The position numbers and the translations under genes are program-made. Below, in pieces: positions 13,401-30,036 of a stretch of 64,000 nt of DNA (the stretch's first letter is position 1; every line of letters begins with the position of its first letter). Below the pieces are notes generated by a model, which saw nothing but the letters and a program-made list of their open reading frames with translations, did not search any database and had not been told where the DNA came from. Source of the stretch: Cloeon dipterum. Taxonomy: Eukaryota > Arthropoda > Insecta > Ephemeroptera > Baetidae. Where the stretch lies: assembly GCF_949628265.1 (NCBI RefSeq), contig NC_088789.1:26529883-26593882 (forward strand), read 5' to 3'.

Positions 13401-15443
13401 GGTATATAATTAAAATATGGGTAGAGTAAACTGAAAAAATAAACCCTTTTCGGTTCTGAAAGAAATGCCACTTCATCACAATATCTGGGATTGATCCTCG
13501 CTCCTCGCTGAGCTTGAGAGTTTCGGCCTATGCTCCTTTGTCTGCTTGCTTTTAATGGCCGACCGGCGAATTATGTGAGAATCGAGTGTCCGCGGTAATT
13601 GCAGTTGATGGCTTTTCTCGCCACTGATGTCTTATTACTGTTTAATTGCCGCTCGAGCGCGGCTGCTCTCACTCAGCGCATGTAATGCGAATAGTTTGAC
13701 TCGAAACGAGCGAATAAATCGCGGAATCCGCTGCTAGATATGACTGCATAATTATCCTATGGTTCGGCGCGCCGCGGCGGCAAAGGGCAAGAAGAAGTAA
13801 CGATCTCGTTAAACGTTTCGAAAATCATTAGAGCGGCTGCATTCCTCGGTATAGCTGCCGACCGACCGACCGACCGAGGAGGAACAAAGAAAGCAAGCGC
13901 TCTCGCCGCTGCCATTTAGTTGGGTTTTAATCGCAGCCGACGGCCAAGCCGCAGATGAGCAGCAGTTTGTGTGTTCATTTGGCCGCCACCGCGTGCAGGT
14001 AATTCGATAAAGCTACCTGTTTGCAGAGGCCGACTTGCAAAGTCATCATCCTCTGGTTCGCCGCAGCGGACAGGTGCCGCGCAACACTCTGCGCCGCCGA
14101 TAGTGCATTGTACACCACACCTTAAGAGACGTGCTATTAATCAAATGGAATAACACACGGCCGCGCTTCGAATTTTCATTCCGATTCGGTATTGAATAAT
14201 CACACTCGACTGCGTGTCAGAAAACAGAATAATGTTGCTGAATTTAAAGTGCGTCTGATGGAGCCAAGAAAATTTGGTCGATAGACACTTGCAATAATTT
14301 TACATTTCTGCATGCACCGTGAAGGTTGTCAAAAAGGCTTGCAAGAGATGCCTGACGCCAGTGACAGTAATAAAATCCAATAGAAGTTTGTAACCAACTT
14401 TATTAAAGCAAAATATTTAGAACAAAGTCTCTTTTGTTCTTAAATTTCATAAAATAAATAACAATTTAATCTTGGTCTTATTTTCCTACAATTTTTTAAG
14501 AGAGTGTCTAAAAATCCAATGTAAATCACTAAAAACATTTATTAAATCGACAAAAAGCTTCATTTTTCTAGCAGTTTCTACACGACTTCCTTGTCGATTT
14601 AAACAACTTCTTAACGGTTGTGATGCAACTGAATAGTTGGTCTCAGCTGTTCCAATAAATCGTTCATTGGAAACAACTTGACATTCTGAAAATCAAATTT
14701 AAAAAGGAATTTTCCAAATGTCTTAAGAATACAGACGAGTGGCGAAAAGTAAAAAAAAAATTAAAACTGCATTCGCTCCCATTTCTTTTCTACTTGAAGC
14801 TAAAATATATTTGAATTACTCAGTCTTCGATCGCATTTCACCTAGTAATTTGTTATTATTTTTAAAAATAAATGTTGGCAGGACCAAACCTTTATCCGGG
14901 GATCGTTAAAAACCAATTAACAAAATAATTTGAAAAAACATTTACCATTTTAAAGTTTTTCCTTGCAAAAAAATTGTATTGCACTGCTCCTATTTAAAAA
15001 TGGTGTTTTTTTAATTGTAATTTTCGTGGTAGAGTTCTTAAAAAGTCAAAATTAAATTAAATGGCCTTTCTATCTACCTAAAAAACAGAAAGACAAAAGA
15101 AATGTAATGATATGGCCAGTGGCTCAGTTCATCGGGTTGGCGAATCGAGGCGAAATTGCTCAATCAGTTTCCTGTGTGCTCGACTGCGATATTTTCGAAT
15201 GACACCGCCCTGCTGCCACAGCCACCTCGGGGCTTTAGGTTAAAAAATCGCGCAGGTATGACGAGCAGCAGATGACCCGGAACTGGCGCGCTGCATTATT
15301 TATGTGCTGGGTGAGAGATGGGTGGACCCATCTCACGTATTTCGCCTCGTAATAAATGCAGCCCGAGTCGCTTTTGACCCACCCACGTGTGACTTTGGCA
15401 GGCGCGTGATTTTTGATACACCTCTTGCTTTCTTTTGCCCCTC

Positions 15444-15465
15444 TGTGTGTGTGTGTGTGTGTGTG
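15444..15465. repeat. (GT)n microsatellite
   Basis: An uninterrupted GT dinucleotide run of about eleven units in non-coding DNA. Confidence 0.9.
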
Positions 15466-15820
15466 AGTTAAAGTCGAGAAAGGCAGAGCACAGAGCGTCC
15501 TCCCGCTGCTGAAAAATTGGATTCTCGCGCAGGCCCCGCCTTTGTTGATGTGAATCTGATGCTGCCTCTTCAGGTGCCAAATGATCCCGCAGATATCATC
15601 TCACCTTTGGGAGGCGAGACACGGTGCATGTGACTTGGTTTGCAGAGCGACAACCGCGTTCCCACTTTTCCAACCAAAACCAACCGAATCCAACATATGT
15701 CACCATAATGCTTGAAATTGCATAACAACAGCGGATATAATTTTACCTTGAAATTATCATTTCGGCTAATTTACAAAATAAATTTGATTTATTCGTGAAT
15801 TTTCTCAAATGTCTTGAATT

Positions 15821-16234
15821 CACCAGCTGCATAAACCCTAAGTGTTCGAAGCCGCCAACAGATGGCGCCACCGTAGACTTTCGATTTTAAGGCACTTCCG
15901 CTGCGATTTCAGAGTCCATTCTTCAATTAATATGCTCTTTTTTGACGTGCTGAAAACCAAAATCGGTTCAGCCAATCGCCGTAGAATCGTGAAAAACTAT
16001 TTTTTGAACTAAACAAATATTTTCCAACGTTTCTACGGTGATTGGCTGAACCGATTTTGGTTTTCAGCACGTCAAAAAAAAAAGAAAATTAATTGAAGAG
16101 TGCTACATAGCTAGATTGAGACTGAAATCGCAGCGGAAATGCCTTAAAACCGCTTAAAAACAATTTTTTTAAGAAAGTCTGTGGTTGCGCCATCTGTTGG
16201 CGGCTTTGAACACTAAGGGTTTATGCAACTGGTG
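15821..16234. mobile_element. 414-bp foldback (long inverted repeat) element
   Basis: The two halves are imperfect inverted copies of each other. The outer ends read CACCAGCTGCATAAACCC and, on the complement of the right side, CACCAGTTGCATAAACCC. The motif GCCGCCAACAGATGGCGC follows on the left and recurs with small changes on the right. The core arms at 15942-15986 and 16031-16075 are inverted matches with one visible mismatch in 45 bases, separated by a 44-base loop. There is no ORF inside. This looks like a foldback or MITE-type non-autonomous element. I could not identify a convincing target-site duplication. Confidence 0.8.
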
Positions 16235-17402
16235 GATTAGGATGTATTAAGGTTTTCTTTGAAGAATAAATAGAAAAACAAATTGATAAAGTTTTGCAAA
16301 ATTTAACTCTTCAAACTTCTGGCCCCTCTGTCTTTTAAAATGATAAGAATCTAAACCATTTTTTCTTATTCGTATTAAAGTCAGGATTCTAACGTTTCTG
16401 TAACTCTTATGACTTTGAGTGTCGAAATTTCTAATTCCAACGTTGCTCGCGTCGTTTGAAACAGTTCCACGTTAATAAACTCGAGTGTTTACTATCAAAA
16501 TCCATCCCGGATTCAAATTGATTTGGGCCGCTTCCAGATAATAAATTTGCCAGCGTTGGCTGGGCGTGAAAAGAGTATTACGAGATATCAAATGCACGAG
16601 TGTGTGTGTGTGCTTGATTTCACCTTTTGAAATTGATGGTTCTGCGCTAATTAACAGTCTTCGCACAGCGTGCTGTTCGTTGTTCGGACCGGGATGGTAA
16701 TTAATCAATTATAAAAACATCTGCCGCGAATCATAAATAAAATTCGGGGTTCGTGTTCGATTTCCAATAAATATTCGCTTAATTACTGCGTGTGAGTGTG
16801 AAATTTGGTGAGAGAATATATATTCCACTTTTTATTGCCTTTTATACGAATGGCCTCTCAACCTCGGCGTGAATCACTCTCGAGAAGAGTCAGTTCTGCT
16901 TTCATTTCCCGGCAGTTGGAGATGCGAAATAATCCTTTTCAGTTAGTTGGCCGAGCATATTTTTATAGCTGAGAGAGCACCCATTGAATTGTTCAATTGA
17001 AATATTATACTTTCAAGCGCGCTGTGTTCCCCGGCACATTACAAGGATATTAATAATTTTGTCAGAGCGCTGAATTTATAATGACTTTTTTCGCCGGCTC
17101 GCTTTGCACGGGAACTATTTATTTAATTGAACCAGACTGACTTCACAGAGAGACAGACACGCACACGATCATTAATTGAACTGGATTTTATTCAGATTAC
17201 AAATGGGAACGCGGATTAAGGTGAACGTAATTTTACATCAAATGCGCGGGCTGCAGAACTCCTAATTAATTTATTTGATCTGATTATGAACTCCGTAAAG
17301 GCTAATTAATACAGATTAACTGGTATTAACGCCGGAAACTTTGTTTCATATGCGTTAAAGTTAAGCTTTACAAAAAAATGTGAAAATTTAAAAAAAAAAT
17401 AA

Positions 17403-17842
17403 AAAGAGGAATGATACTGCAAAAGCCTGGAAAATGCTTGTTGCCAATGCATAAACTCGTACCTTAGAATTCATTTAAAGCCTAAATTTACGTAAGAAGC
17501 ACTGTAATTTTTTGAGAAAATTGGCTTGGAAGTTACCGTGCTTTTCAAATGGCAAGGGCTGTCTCCTTACTTGAAATCCGATTTAATTTCAAAACCAAGA
17601 GTTTCCCCAATAAGTGGCATACACCGTTGAACAGATCTCGACGAGAGGAATCGGAATATGCCAAGAAAATATGTTTGAGCACTGTAAATTTTGGAAAAAA
17701 TTGGCAAAATTTGAATTTCTACTGTAGTAAGGTCCTTTTTTATTATTGCAAAATGTTGAACAAATTGTTTATCGATCAATTGTATATGGCATCCAACAAT
17801 TCAAATAATTTTCAATTGTTGCCCTGTATTTTTCCACTTTAA
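17403..17842 (+). mobile_element. R2 MITE-like element, full-length copy
   Basis: A copy of about 440 bp starts with AAAGAGGAATGATACTGC and ends with the inverted counterpart CCACTTTAA. It carries the internal blocks GGCTGTCTCCTTACTTGAAA, AGAGTTTCCCCAATAAGTGG and GATCTCGACGAGAGGAATCG. Reverse-oriented copies occur at 58219-58660 and 59526-59969, and a deleted copy at 52059-52376. The open frames in it recur in the other copies and are simply conserved repeat sequence. Confidence 0.85.
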
Positions 17843-18393
17843 CAAATAATAAATTCAATCATAGCTTCTTGATTATTTAGTCAACAATGCAAAAATTTAT
17901 TATTTGTTGACTTTTAAGGTCTACATACTTTAAATTAAAAATTGCAGAAAAAGAAATTGTTGTTAATTTTTTAGATAAATATAAATTGACAGTATTTTAG
18001 GCTCTAAATTGATATATCTGCAAAAAAGTAAATATAAGAAAAAGACTATTCCCAAATTCTCTGGTATCAGGATTTTTAGCATAATTTTTGAAGTTTGTAT
18101 CCTTGTAATTTTAATTAGTTGATACAGGTTAAAGCATGACGGTAGTCAGAGTCATCAAAAGCTGAAATTATTCAGTCATGCTTTTAATAAATAATAAAAA
18201 TCGCGACTGCTTAATTTGTGCATTAAGTGGGCCAGGTTGTTTTTTTCCCACAAGAGGAGTCGATGGCAAAAATAATTTGCGGAGTCGATCAAGCAAAAAG
18301 GTCAGCCGCTTCATTTGCCGGGCGAAAAGTGCGCAATCACACGGCCGCTAAAATATTTTGAGTGCGGTGCGCGCGGCACGGAAAAAGGTCTTG

Positions 18394-18398
<5 letters not shown>

Positions 18399-18434
<36 letters not shown>
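18399..18434. repeat. (AC)n microsatellite
   Basis: An uninterrupted AC run of about eighteen units in non-coding DNA. Confidence 0.95.
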
Positions 18435-18437
<3 letters not shown>

Positions 18438-19238
18438 TGATGATATGCAGCGCGCGCCGAGCGAGGGCTAGAGGATGGATAGAGATCCGGGTTGGGTGAC
18501 TGACCCCTGATATGCGATTTTATTTTCAGCTTTTCGCCCGCGTGAGTCCGCGCCCGGGCCGCGGAACCACTTATTTAGCAGCCACTCGGCCGACATCGGG
18601 AGTAAATTTCCGAAATGCGCGCGGAATGCGGGACGACGGTCGTCGTAAATTAATTCGGAGCGGGCGTGAGACCAATTAGCGCTGCTCGCTCCGTGTGCAC
18701 GCAACCTGGGTACTCACTCGCGGCCCGGCCTCTTCTTATCCAATCAGCACCTGTTGCGCTCGCTCTCGCGACCCACAGAGCCTTATTTTATCCTCTCTCA
18801 CTCACACACACACACACACTCGCTCGCCTCTCCGTGATTTTTATTTGCGCGCAGCGGGTGACTGTTTCTTCACACTGATTCAGCTCTTCCTGTCGTGTTT
18901 AATTGACACTTTCGCCGCCGCGTGATTTAGTGGAAATCGGAGCATTTCACAACCTGCCCAGTTCCTTAGAATATATATATAGGCTTAATTGCGAAAGTGA
19001 TCTCGGGCAAATTTGAATGCGCACAACTAAACATTAGGAATTAAAAATAATCATTTTGAACAAACTGATTTCAGAAGTTGAACTCACAGGGATAAATAAT
19101 TGTTTATTGTATGCTCTGTCAAGAATGAGTGCAGCTCAGAATATTCCCTGCAACTAATCCTGTGGCGTGAAATTTGATATTCATAAGGCTTAAAGATGCC
19201 AGAACAGTGAGTTTTGGCTTTTAAGATTGGATTATCTT

Positions 19239-19584
19239 TTAAGGAAAGCTTTACGAACAGTTGTGAAAAATACTTTTTGCCTTTACTTGGAATACTATCT
19301 AAAAACTAGGAAAATGCCAAAATATTTCCAGGTTAGGCGTTTTAATTTTTTAGAAAATCGGCATAAACGTTTTCGTGGCTAATCATATTATATTTATATC
19401 GCAATTCACGGAATCTTTCCTCAAAATTCGCACACCATTGGATAGGTCGCGACGAGATGGATCGAAATCAAGCGAAAAATTCATTTAATTTTTCGTGAAT
19501 TTTCTGATTTCTGATTTAATTACTGCAAATTGCAGAGATAAATAGTTTTTTCACAATGATTGGCTTGTAAAAGCCTTACTTTAA
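19239..19584 (+). mobile_element. R1 MITE-like element, full-length copy
   Basis: A 346-bp copy is bounded by TTAA on both sides. The left end is TTAAGGAAAGCTTTACGAAC and the right end is CTTGTAAAAGCCTTACTTTAA without its first base. The ends are imperfect inverted repeats. It carries the R1 block ACACCATTGGATAGGTCG followed by ATCGAAATCAAGC. It has no coding potential. Confidence 0.8.
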
Positions 19585-21259
19585 AGATAGAAAAAGTGTC
19601 ATTTCGTAATTTATTAGTTTTTGCTTTTTCGTTTAAATTTTTAAATCTTTTGACAGTAAAATGATAAACTTATCATCACGCGGTTTCTTTGGGGAAAATT
19701 GCTTGATTGATCAGCACGTCACAAAGCTCTGTATACAGTTCACTCTTCGGCATAGACCTAAATTCATTCTATCGTCTGCCTGGGATCATGATAGAAATTG
19801 CGCGGATTTCTCCGATCGACGCACCAGCAATCGCTACACCCACAATTTAACTCCTCATTTCCAGCTGGGCGTTTATTATAATCACAGTAATCAACGCTTG
19901 CCGAACGAACGAACCGACCGGAGGAGCCTTCGAATTCCCTCACGTTTCTCATCACACGGGTCCCGTTGGCTCGTTTTATTATTCAAATCCATCTCTATCA
20001 CTCTGATAAGGCGCTGGGATCTTCAGTGTGGCATAAAACACTCTAGATTTCAAAATAGTAATGCTCTCATTGTCATTGTAATGGCTTTCTTAATTCAATT
20101 AATGATATTTATAGAACTGCTGTTTCCTCCTTTTAGAAATAAGTGATCAGCAAATTAAATTCAAAGTACATCATCAACTATTAAAAAAATCTTTGTAGAG
20201 GTGTTTGCTTAGTTTTAAATTGAAACTGTTAATAAAACCAGTTAATTGGTTCGTTTTTGGTTGAAAAAAATTAGCTTTCTCCGCGTCTGAAACCTTGTTT
20301 CAGCTTAAGAGTTGAGTAAATTCGAGAAAACAACTTTTGAATGCCTCTTGGGGCTCTTGACCTTCAAAGAGAGCAACCAAATTTTATAATACGATAAAAA
20401 TTCGACTTAAATGCAAGAGTTTTTTGCATTTATTATCTCCGAGCATAAAGAAGTCGCCGAAATTCGTGGATGCTGGTTTGATTAATGTGACTCTCCGATT
20501 TCATAAGTCTGCCAAGGTAACGCTCGCTTACACTTGCGCTAGGAATTATGTACGTGTCCACGGCAGACGCATTTTTCTCCCGAGTCCTTTCTCGCCGGGC
20601 TCGTGTAGCAGGGAAACCAAATCCAGGCCACTTTTTACCGAAAAATTCGTATAATTATTTATTAAGTCTCGGAGTTGAGAGCATAACTGTGAAATTTCGT
20701 TTCGAGATAGATTTTTTTTTCACTCAGGGGTCAAGAGATCACGAATGAGCGGCCACATCGAAATTCAACGAACCGCCTTATTTGAATATTTTAATTACAT
20801 CTCGAGCGGCAGGGAAAACTTATTTACGTTCTCCGGCTAAGCTCGTTCGGGCGGGCGTTGTAAATATTGGAAAGTGGAAGAAAAAGCAGGCATGATAATT
20901 GTTAATGTACAAGCATTTCGCGTGTGCTCCTCTCACGACAGAGGGTTCTAATTTATGACTTAATAAGAAAAGCAACGAGCGCTGACCGCGGCGGGAGCAG
21001 AGCACGCTGGGGAAAAAAATCAATTTGGCGACCCGGACGAAACAATAATCGGCGCCGATGTGTAATTGTTTCTGCGCGCGGCACGCCCGCCCGCTAAATT
21101 GTGATTAATGATTGGCCGATAATTAGGGAATAAGCTGCCGCCATTAAATACGGCGTGATTGATTGGCTCGTCCCGCGCTGCCCGCGCACAAAAGCGGCTA
21201 ATTACCCGCGCGGCCTTGCGATAATTAGATCTCAACGCCTGACCTCTCTCGTGTTGCAG

Positions 21260-25181
<3,922 letters not shown>

Positions 25182-26875
25182 TCGCGGCCTGAGAGGGCCA
25201 AAAACACGACTGCAAGTTACCTGGCCAAGTGTTTGACTCACAATCAGCATCCGTCCTTTTACGAGACTTTGCTAATAACTTTTTACACAATGTCATATTG
25301 ACTATTTTCATCTTGCCAAAAGTGACGACCATGCAAGGGCTCAAAAACAACATTTATAGCTCAGAGTTTTGAAAAAAAAATCACATTGTGGCCTTCTCTG
25401 ACAATGAAGATCAGTAGTTTGTAACAACTTCAATTGTGAATGATGAAGTCTAACCACTGGATACTTAATAAGTTCCTTAAGATCGATATTTTACACTAGC
25501 CGTAATGAACATTCCTTCGTAACGTGTTATTTGTCTGGTAGATATCGAGAGAGTTCAAGTGTATTTATTTTTTATTCGCGGAGCATCGCGTGCTGTGTGT
25601 TCCGACCAAGGTGTACCTTTATTCCTGTTGAAGAGAATCCAAAAATATCCATTGGTTGTGGCATTCATATTTTCTTATAGTAAGAATGTGTGGCAGTACG
25701 CACAGACTGCGATCTGAATAACTGGTGCTAATACGGCATGAAGACGTAAAATAGGGAATTTTGTACAAAAGACGAAAAATATGTAGCGAGTAGTAAGGAG
25801 AAACGACAATGACGTGTGTGAATAATGCATTGTAATACAGTGCCTTATGTATCATAAACGACACTGAAAATCGGGACTTGGCCATTCCTCATGATTATTT
25901 TTTGAAAGATGCGCGTGCACATCTCTCATCAATAATGTAAGAGTTTACTTTGTAATTTGTATACGAGTCCTATCTCTATGACAAAGAGAACAGATTATTA
26001 GTTTTTAGTTTTCGAATTGTGCTTTTTCAGTTGACTCTTATTTGGCCGAAAGCTGCTTTTCCTTACCTTAGAATCCAATTTTTCTAAAACGTTACTTTTC
26101 CTAGCTTAAAGTGACAAAACCTGAGCATTTGGGCAAAATTTGTTGCTTTTCTTTACGAGCTTTTTCATCGATGCCAGGCTCTTTCGGTCAATCAATGATT
26201 GGGACATAAAATTAATTTATAATTATCCATTTGATTGGACTTAAGGAATGTTTTTAAACTTGTAAGCTACATTCAACTAAAAAGCACAAGTCTATTGGTG
26301 ACTCCACTTTTTTTTGTAATTAGCTAAACAACGACAAACAGTTTTTGGCCAGTTTTTATTTAGTTTATCTCCGAAAAGCTGATTCCATCAGTTTTGCCAC
26401 TTTGATAAAAAAAAAAAAAACTGCGGCAGGTTACTTAACTTGCGATCAGATTGTCGGCATGTTCATTCATTTTCGACGCACTCTCTTCACATGCCGTAAG
26501 ATCTCTATCATTTAAGTAGATTCAAATTGGTTGATTGCCTAGCAGTGTGTAATTTGAGATTTTTTTGTTATTCCTGATAAATACAAATCAACTCATTTGT
26601 GAAGTATATGCTTTTAATTTATTTTTTCCACCGCCAGCTTGTACAGTTTAGAGTTACATCATAATCATCTTCCAAAACACATTTTGTTGCTTATTGTAAA
26701 TAGTTCGACTCTGATGAAGTAATTTAATTTTTGTTGAGTATTATGTACTACACCCCTTAACTTGTACGCGAATGATGATGATACAGAATGCATGTCGCTA
26801 AAATAATTGTTGATTACAAATGATTTTGTATTTTTGAAAGGACACAAATGAGAAATAAATGTGACATAGTTGGAC
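25182..26875 (+). other. Probable 3' UTR of the KLF gene
   Basis: This is non-coding DNA between the KLF stop and the only well-placed AATAAA, at 26854-26859. The implied 3' UTR is about 1.7 kb. It contains a TGTAAATA at 26695-26702 that fits the Pumilio recognition pattern UGUANAUA. The next gene is convergent and its stop is at 26913, so the two transcripts end within a few dozen bases of each other. Confidence 0.6.
26854..26859 (+). promoter_or_regulatory. Polyadenylation signal of the KLF gene
   Basis: The canonical AATAAA hexamer is followed within 20 bases by TG-containing sequence, about 1.7 kb after the KLF stop codon. Confidence 0.6.
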
Positions 26876-26912
26876 AGACAAGTCTTTCATTATTCAACTC
26901 TTCCTCTGGAGA

Positions 26913-29253
26913 TTACGCACTGAAAATAAAACGGAATCAAAACGACTGAGGAAAAGATAAAAAATTGTATACCATCCGGTAACGTTCTCGGCTCCATCGC
27001 AAGTTCCAATGAATTCGTTGAAAGCCCTGCCGACTCCACATCTGAACAGTCTCGGCCGGCCATTCTCGCAGATGAAGAAGCGCGTGCAGTCACCGTCAGG
27101 CGAGCGGAATGAATTGAAGCCGCCAAATCCAACAGGACCCAAACTGCTGACCTTTTCTTCGGGGCACGAGAATCCCAAAAACTCTGCAAGAGGTCGTCGG
27201 ATGAGCACAATACTAGATTTATTTGGGCGAGCCAAACAACAACCAACTATTTCGTGTTCGTCTTTTGTTAATTTGCATCTAATTTAATTGGGAATTAATG
27301 AAAGTGTATGCTTGGAAGATAAACAGTTTTTTCTTCAAAATTACACAAAATTGACCTAATAGCTGGCATACAAAAATAAAATTAATCCTCCCATGTAAAC
27401 AAAGCCAATTTTTTATTTTCAATGTGTTTTTCTTTAAATTAGGAAATATCAAATTTTAATTAGTTAAAGAACCCAGCCAAAACAAATTGCTCTAAAATAT
27501 TTCGACAGTTTTTTTTTCATTTTTACACGAGAAAAAAAACGAACCTTCAGTGTTGCAGTCGTCGACAAGGTCAGGCCAGTTGCACTGGTAATTAGTCGAG
27601 TCGAAGGCCAAGCCTTCTGGACAGTCAAAGACGTATCCCCTTCCATCGGCACAGTTCATAAACTGTCCACAATTAGCAGCGTCACCTATCTTGAAGTAAC
27701 CAAACTGGTGTGGACACTCTGAGGTAGGCTGTGGAGGCTCTGCAAAAGAAAAACGCCTGCTCAGTTCGCTGAATGCAACCGGCAAGACTGGCTTGTCGAG
27801 CCGGTTGCGTACTACTTCGTGGTTTCAAACTTGCAAGGTCGATTGGAGGCTCATTATAATTATGCTGTAATTTTCTGAGAAATACTATTAGTTAAAAAAA
27901 TACTCTCTGGTAGTTTCAATGGGAAATTCAATGAATGCAGAGAGCATGTAATTATAATGTAATGACGGGAATGTAAAAAAATGAAATGTCAACCGACAAC
28001 AAGTTGTAACATTGAGTTGCAGATTAGTCGTTTTTCAATGGCAGATAACTCAATTTATTCAGTAATTAAAGACAAGCTTGGCATTTCTATACTTTCTATG
28101 AAAAAATATTACATATTATTAATAAATTCACTCACGAGTAGCCTCCCTCCCTGTGCAGTCGACATCTTTGGGGTAGCCGCAAGGATAACCGAACAGCCCG
28201 ACCTTGGGGTTGAAGAGCAGGCCGTCGGGGCAAAGTTTTTCAGTCGCCTCTCCTTCCTGACATTCAACATACTTGTCGCACTGCCGCGGATCTGCGAACC
28301 TCCCGTTTCTCTCGGGGCATTGCTGTGCGCAAACACCTTGAAAGGAGATTATTCGTGCGAAACCATTAATTTAAGATTTAAGAAAGCAGAGCTACTTTTT
28401 ACATCGCTTGATTATTGCTCATGAAAAAAATTTGCATCGAGATTTATAAGGAAAGTCGCAGTCAGCCGTCTGGTTGACCTTGCCATTTAACGTAAAAGAG
28501 AAAGAATGAAGCTCCTCGCTTGATAATTTACAGCGCACTTCTTTCAACTCAAATACCATTAAAGATGATTAAATAAAATATTATTTCTTGGTGGTATTAT
28601 GCTTACAAAATTGTTACAAGACATAATATTAATTCATGGGCTCCATTAATGACTGATTATGTGAAAAGAAATGTGAAAGTTGAAATTAAAATTCTCAATA
28701 TTATAATTATGACATTTAGAAAATAATTTTCAACAAAGAAAAACCAACCTCGAGTGTAAACAGAATTATTGAACATTTTTATTGCTATTTGAAGTTTTAG
28801 GTGTTATAATACGTTGAATGGAAATTTAGAATTAATTTTTAAATTCCATTTTGACATCATGAAATTTTGATTGCTCTTTTCAGTGCTTCAACCAAAAGAT
28901 CGTAAAGGAATATTTAACGATGGTTTCTTCAAATTAATTAAATTGTAATCTCCAAAATTCAATTCACCCGCCAGGGTCTTCTTGGAATAAAAGCTAAAAA
29001 CCTGTGGAGCCCTGCGCTAGGCGATTTTTTTTTCATTTAAAGAGGCAATAAATTACAATTTTTCCAAAAGAAATTAATAAAACACTCGAACCGACGCGAT
29101 AACAATAAAACAAATAAATAAAAAATTATCTTTTGTCCTATAATTTGTAAACATTTAAAAAAATATTGTTCCTGTGATCAACTCATGTAAAAATTTCATT
29201 TTAAAATACTTACAGATGAAACCTATGATGATGGGAATCCAGATTCTGTCCAT
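26913..29253 (-). CDS. obst-E: Three-domain chitin-binding cuticle protein, CPAP3-E / obstructor-E-like
   Basis: This is a secreted protein predicted to bind chitin in the cuticle. Five exons on the minus strand (29253-29214, 28336-28136, 27739-27545, 27183-26973, 26919-26913) join in frame to 217 residues. A signal peptide with core WIPIIIGFICVCA is followed by three six-cysteine CBM14 domains at about residues 20-75, 89-142 and 152-216. Seen motifs include RQCDKYVEC and PDGLLF in domain 1, QCNWPDLVDDC in domain 2 and RFFICENGRPRLFRC in domain 3. Intron phases are 1,1,1,2. The last exon adds one base to the final Cys codon, then Ala and a stop, so there is almost no tail. I chose the ATG at 29253; an in-frame ATG three codons upstream (29262) is an alternative. 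The obst-E assignment rests on family resemblance, chiefly the long insert in domain 3 and the NWPDL of domain 2, and is less certain than the family call. It is convergent with KLF and divergent from obst-B. Confidence 0.88.
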
Positions 29254-29679
29254 TGTGTACATTCTGGCAGAGGAGCAGCGACTGAATGGTTGTTTTGCGA
29301 GAAAAAAGTAAGAGGACGAGTGTGATGGGTCACTGAGGGTCTTCGGTGTGCACATCTTAACCAAGTTACGAAGGCACGCTTTTCCTCCCACTACCGTGAC
29401 TTGTTCTACGCATTTCAGCCCCGAGCATCCACCTTACGCTGCATCTTTGTCCAGTTAGAGTGGCTAAGTGACACTTTATTTTTCAATTTTCCTCGACATT
29501 GACGGCTTCGATTCCTGTCTGTTCTGTGCAGACACGCTGCTCATTCAGAGCCGCATAATGCTGATGCTGATTATTTATCTTGACAGGTATCGATTCGTCT
29601 CGCATCAAATTCAAAGCGAAATTGACGTTTCCAGATCAACCGCTTTCATGCCATTTGCAAGGCTCCACGCCGAGATTAG

Positions 29680-29702
29680 TGTGTGTGTGTGTGTGTGTGT
29701 GT
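29680..29702. repeat. (TG)n microsatellite
   Basis: An uninterrupted TG run of about eleven units, about 430 bp upstream of the CPAP3-E start. Confidence 0.9.
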
Positions 29703-30036
29703 TCGTGAAAGCGGCCGACGACGAGTTTTCCATGCAGATCGTTCATTCATTCATTGCCAAGTCGTCATTATGCTATATATACGCTCTTGAATTGGTTTGG
29801 GCGCGGTTTTCGCCTGTCTACCGAGAAATGGATAATGAGGAACGCTTACAAGGCTAGTTAGTGGCTTTGCCTGGAGGAATAAATGTTATGCATGTCAGTT
29901 GCTTTATTAAAAAAATCTTGAATGAGTATTTACAGTTAGATTTCACATTTTCTATTTTTTTTCTTTGAATAGCAGGTGTAAAATAAGCAAGTTAAAATAA
30001 AATTATAGTGTTTTAAGACGATTAATACAAAATGAA

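Larger units (their letters stand above)
7065..15820. other. Non-coding stretch, no gene seen
   Basis: No exon could be supported. A frame of 157 codons at 10776-11249 overlaps another long frame at 10801-11190 on the same strand and resembles nothing known, so I treat both as chance. An R1 repeat copy lies at about 10080-10468. Simple repeats include four tandem GACC units near 13857-13876, CA-rich DNA at 12945-12976 and a GT run at 15444-15465. Confidence 0.55.
16235..21259. other. Non-coding stretch upstream of the first visible KLF exon
   Basis: No coding exon is supported. A 161-codon frame at 19661-20146 has no recognisable domain, and its 5' end abuts an R1 repeat. R2 and R1 copies lie at 17403-17842 and 19239-19584. 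An AC microsatellite is at 18399-18434, and shorter CA and TC runs lie near 18797-18818. Part of this is necessarily intron of the KLF gene, because the exon at 21260 starts with a splice acceptor and has no start codon. Confidence 0.5.

Noticed and set aside
17549..17842. 97-codon frame and its near-identical relatives at 58306-58512 and 58282-58494
   Set aside because: The repeats of these frames come from copies of the R2 element; the frames differ in length and are broken between copies, so they are not genes.
19661..20146. 161-codon open frame on the plus strand
   Set aside because: It has no recognisable domain and no codon-use signal like the real genes. It begins in AT-rich DNA just after an R1 copy, and overlapping frames exist on the other strand.
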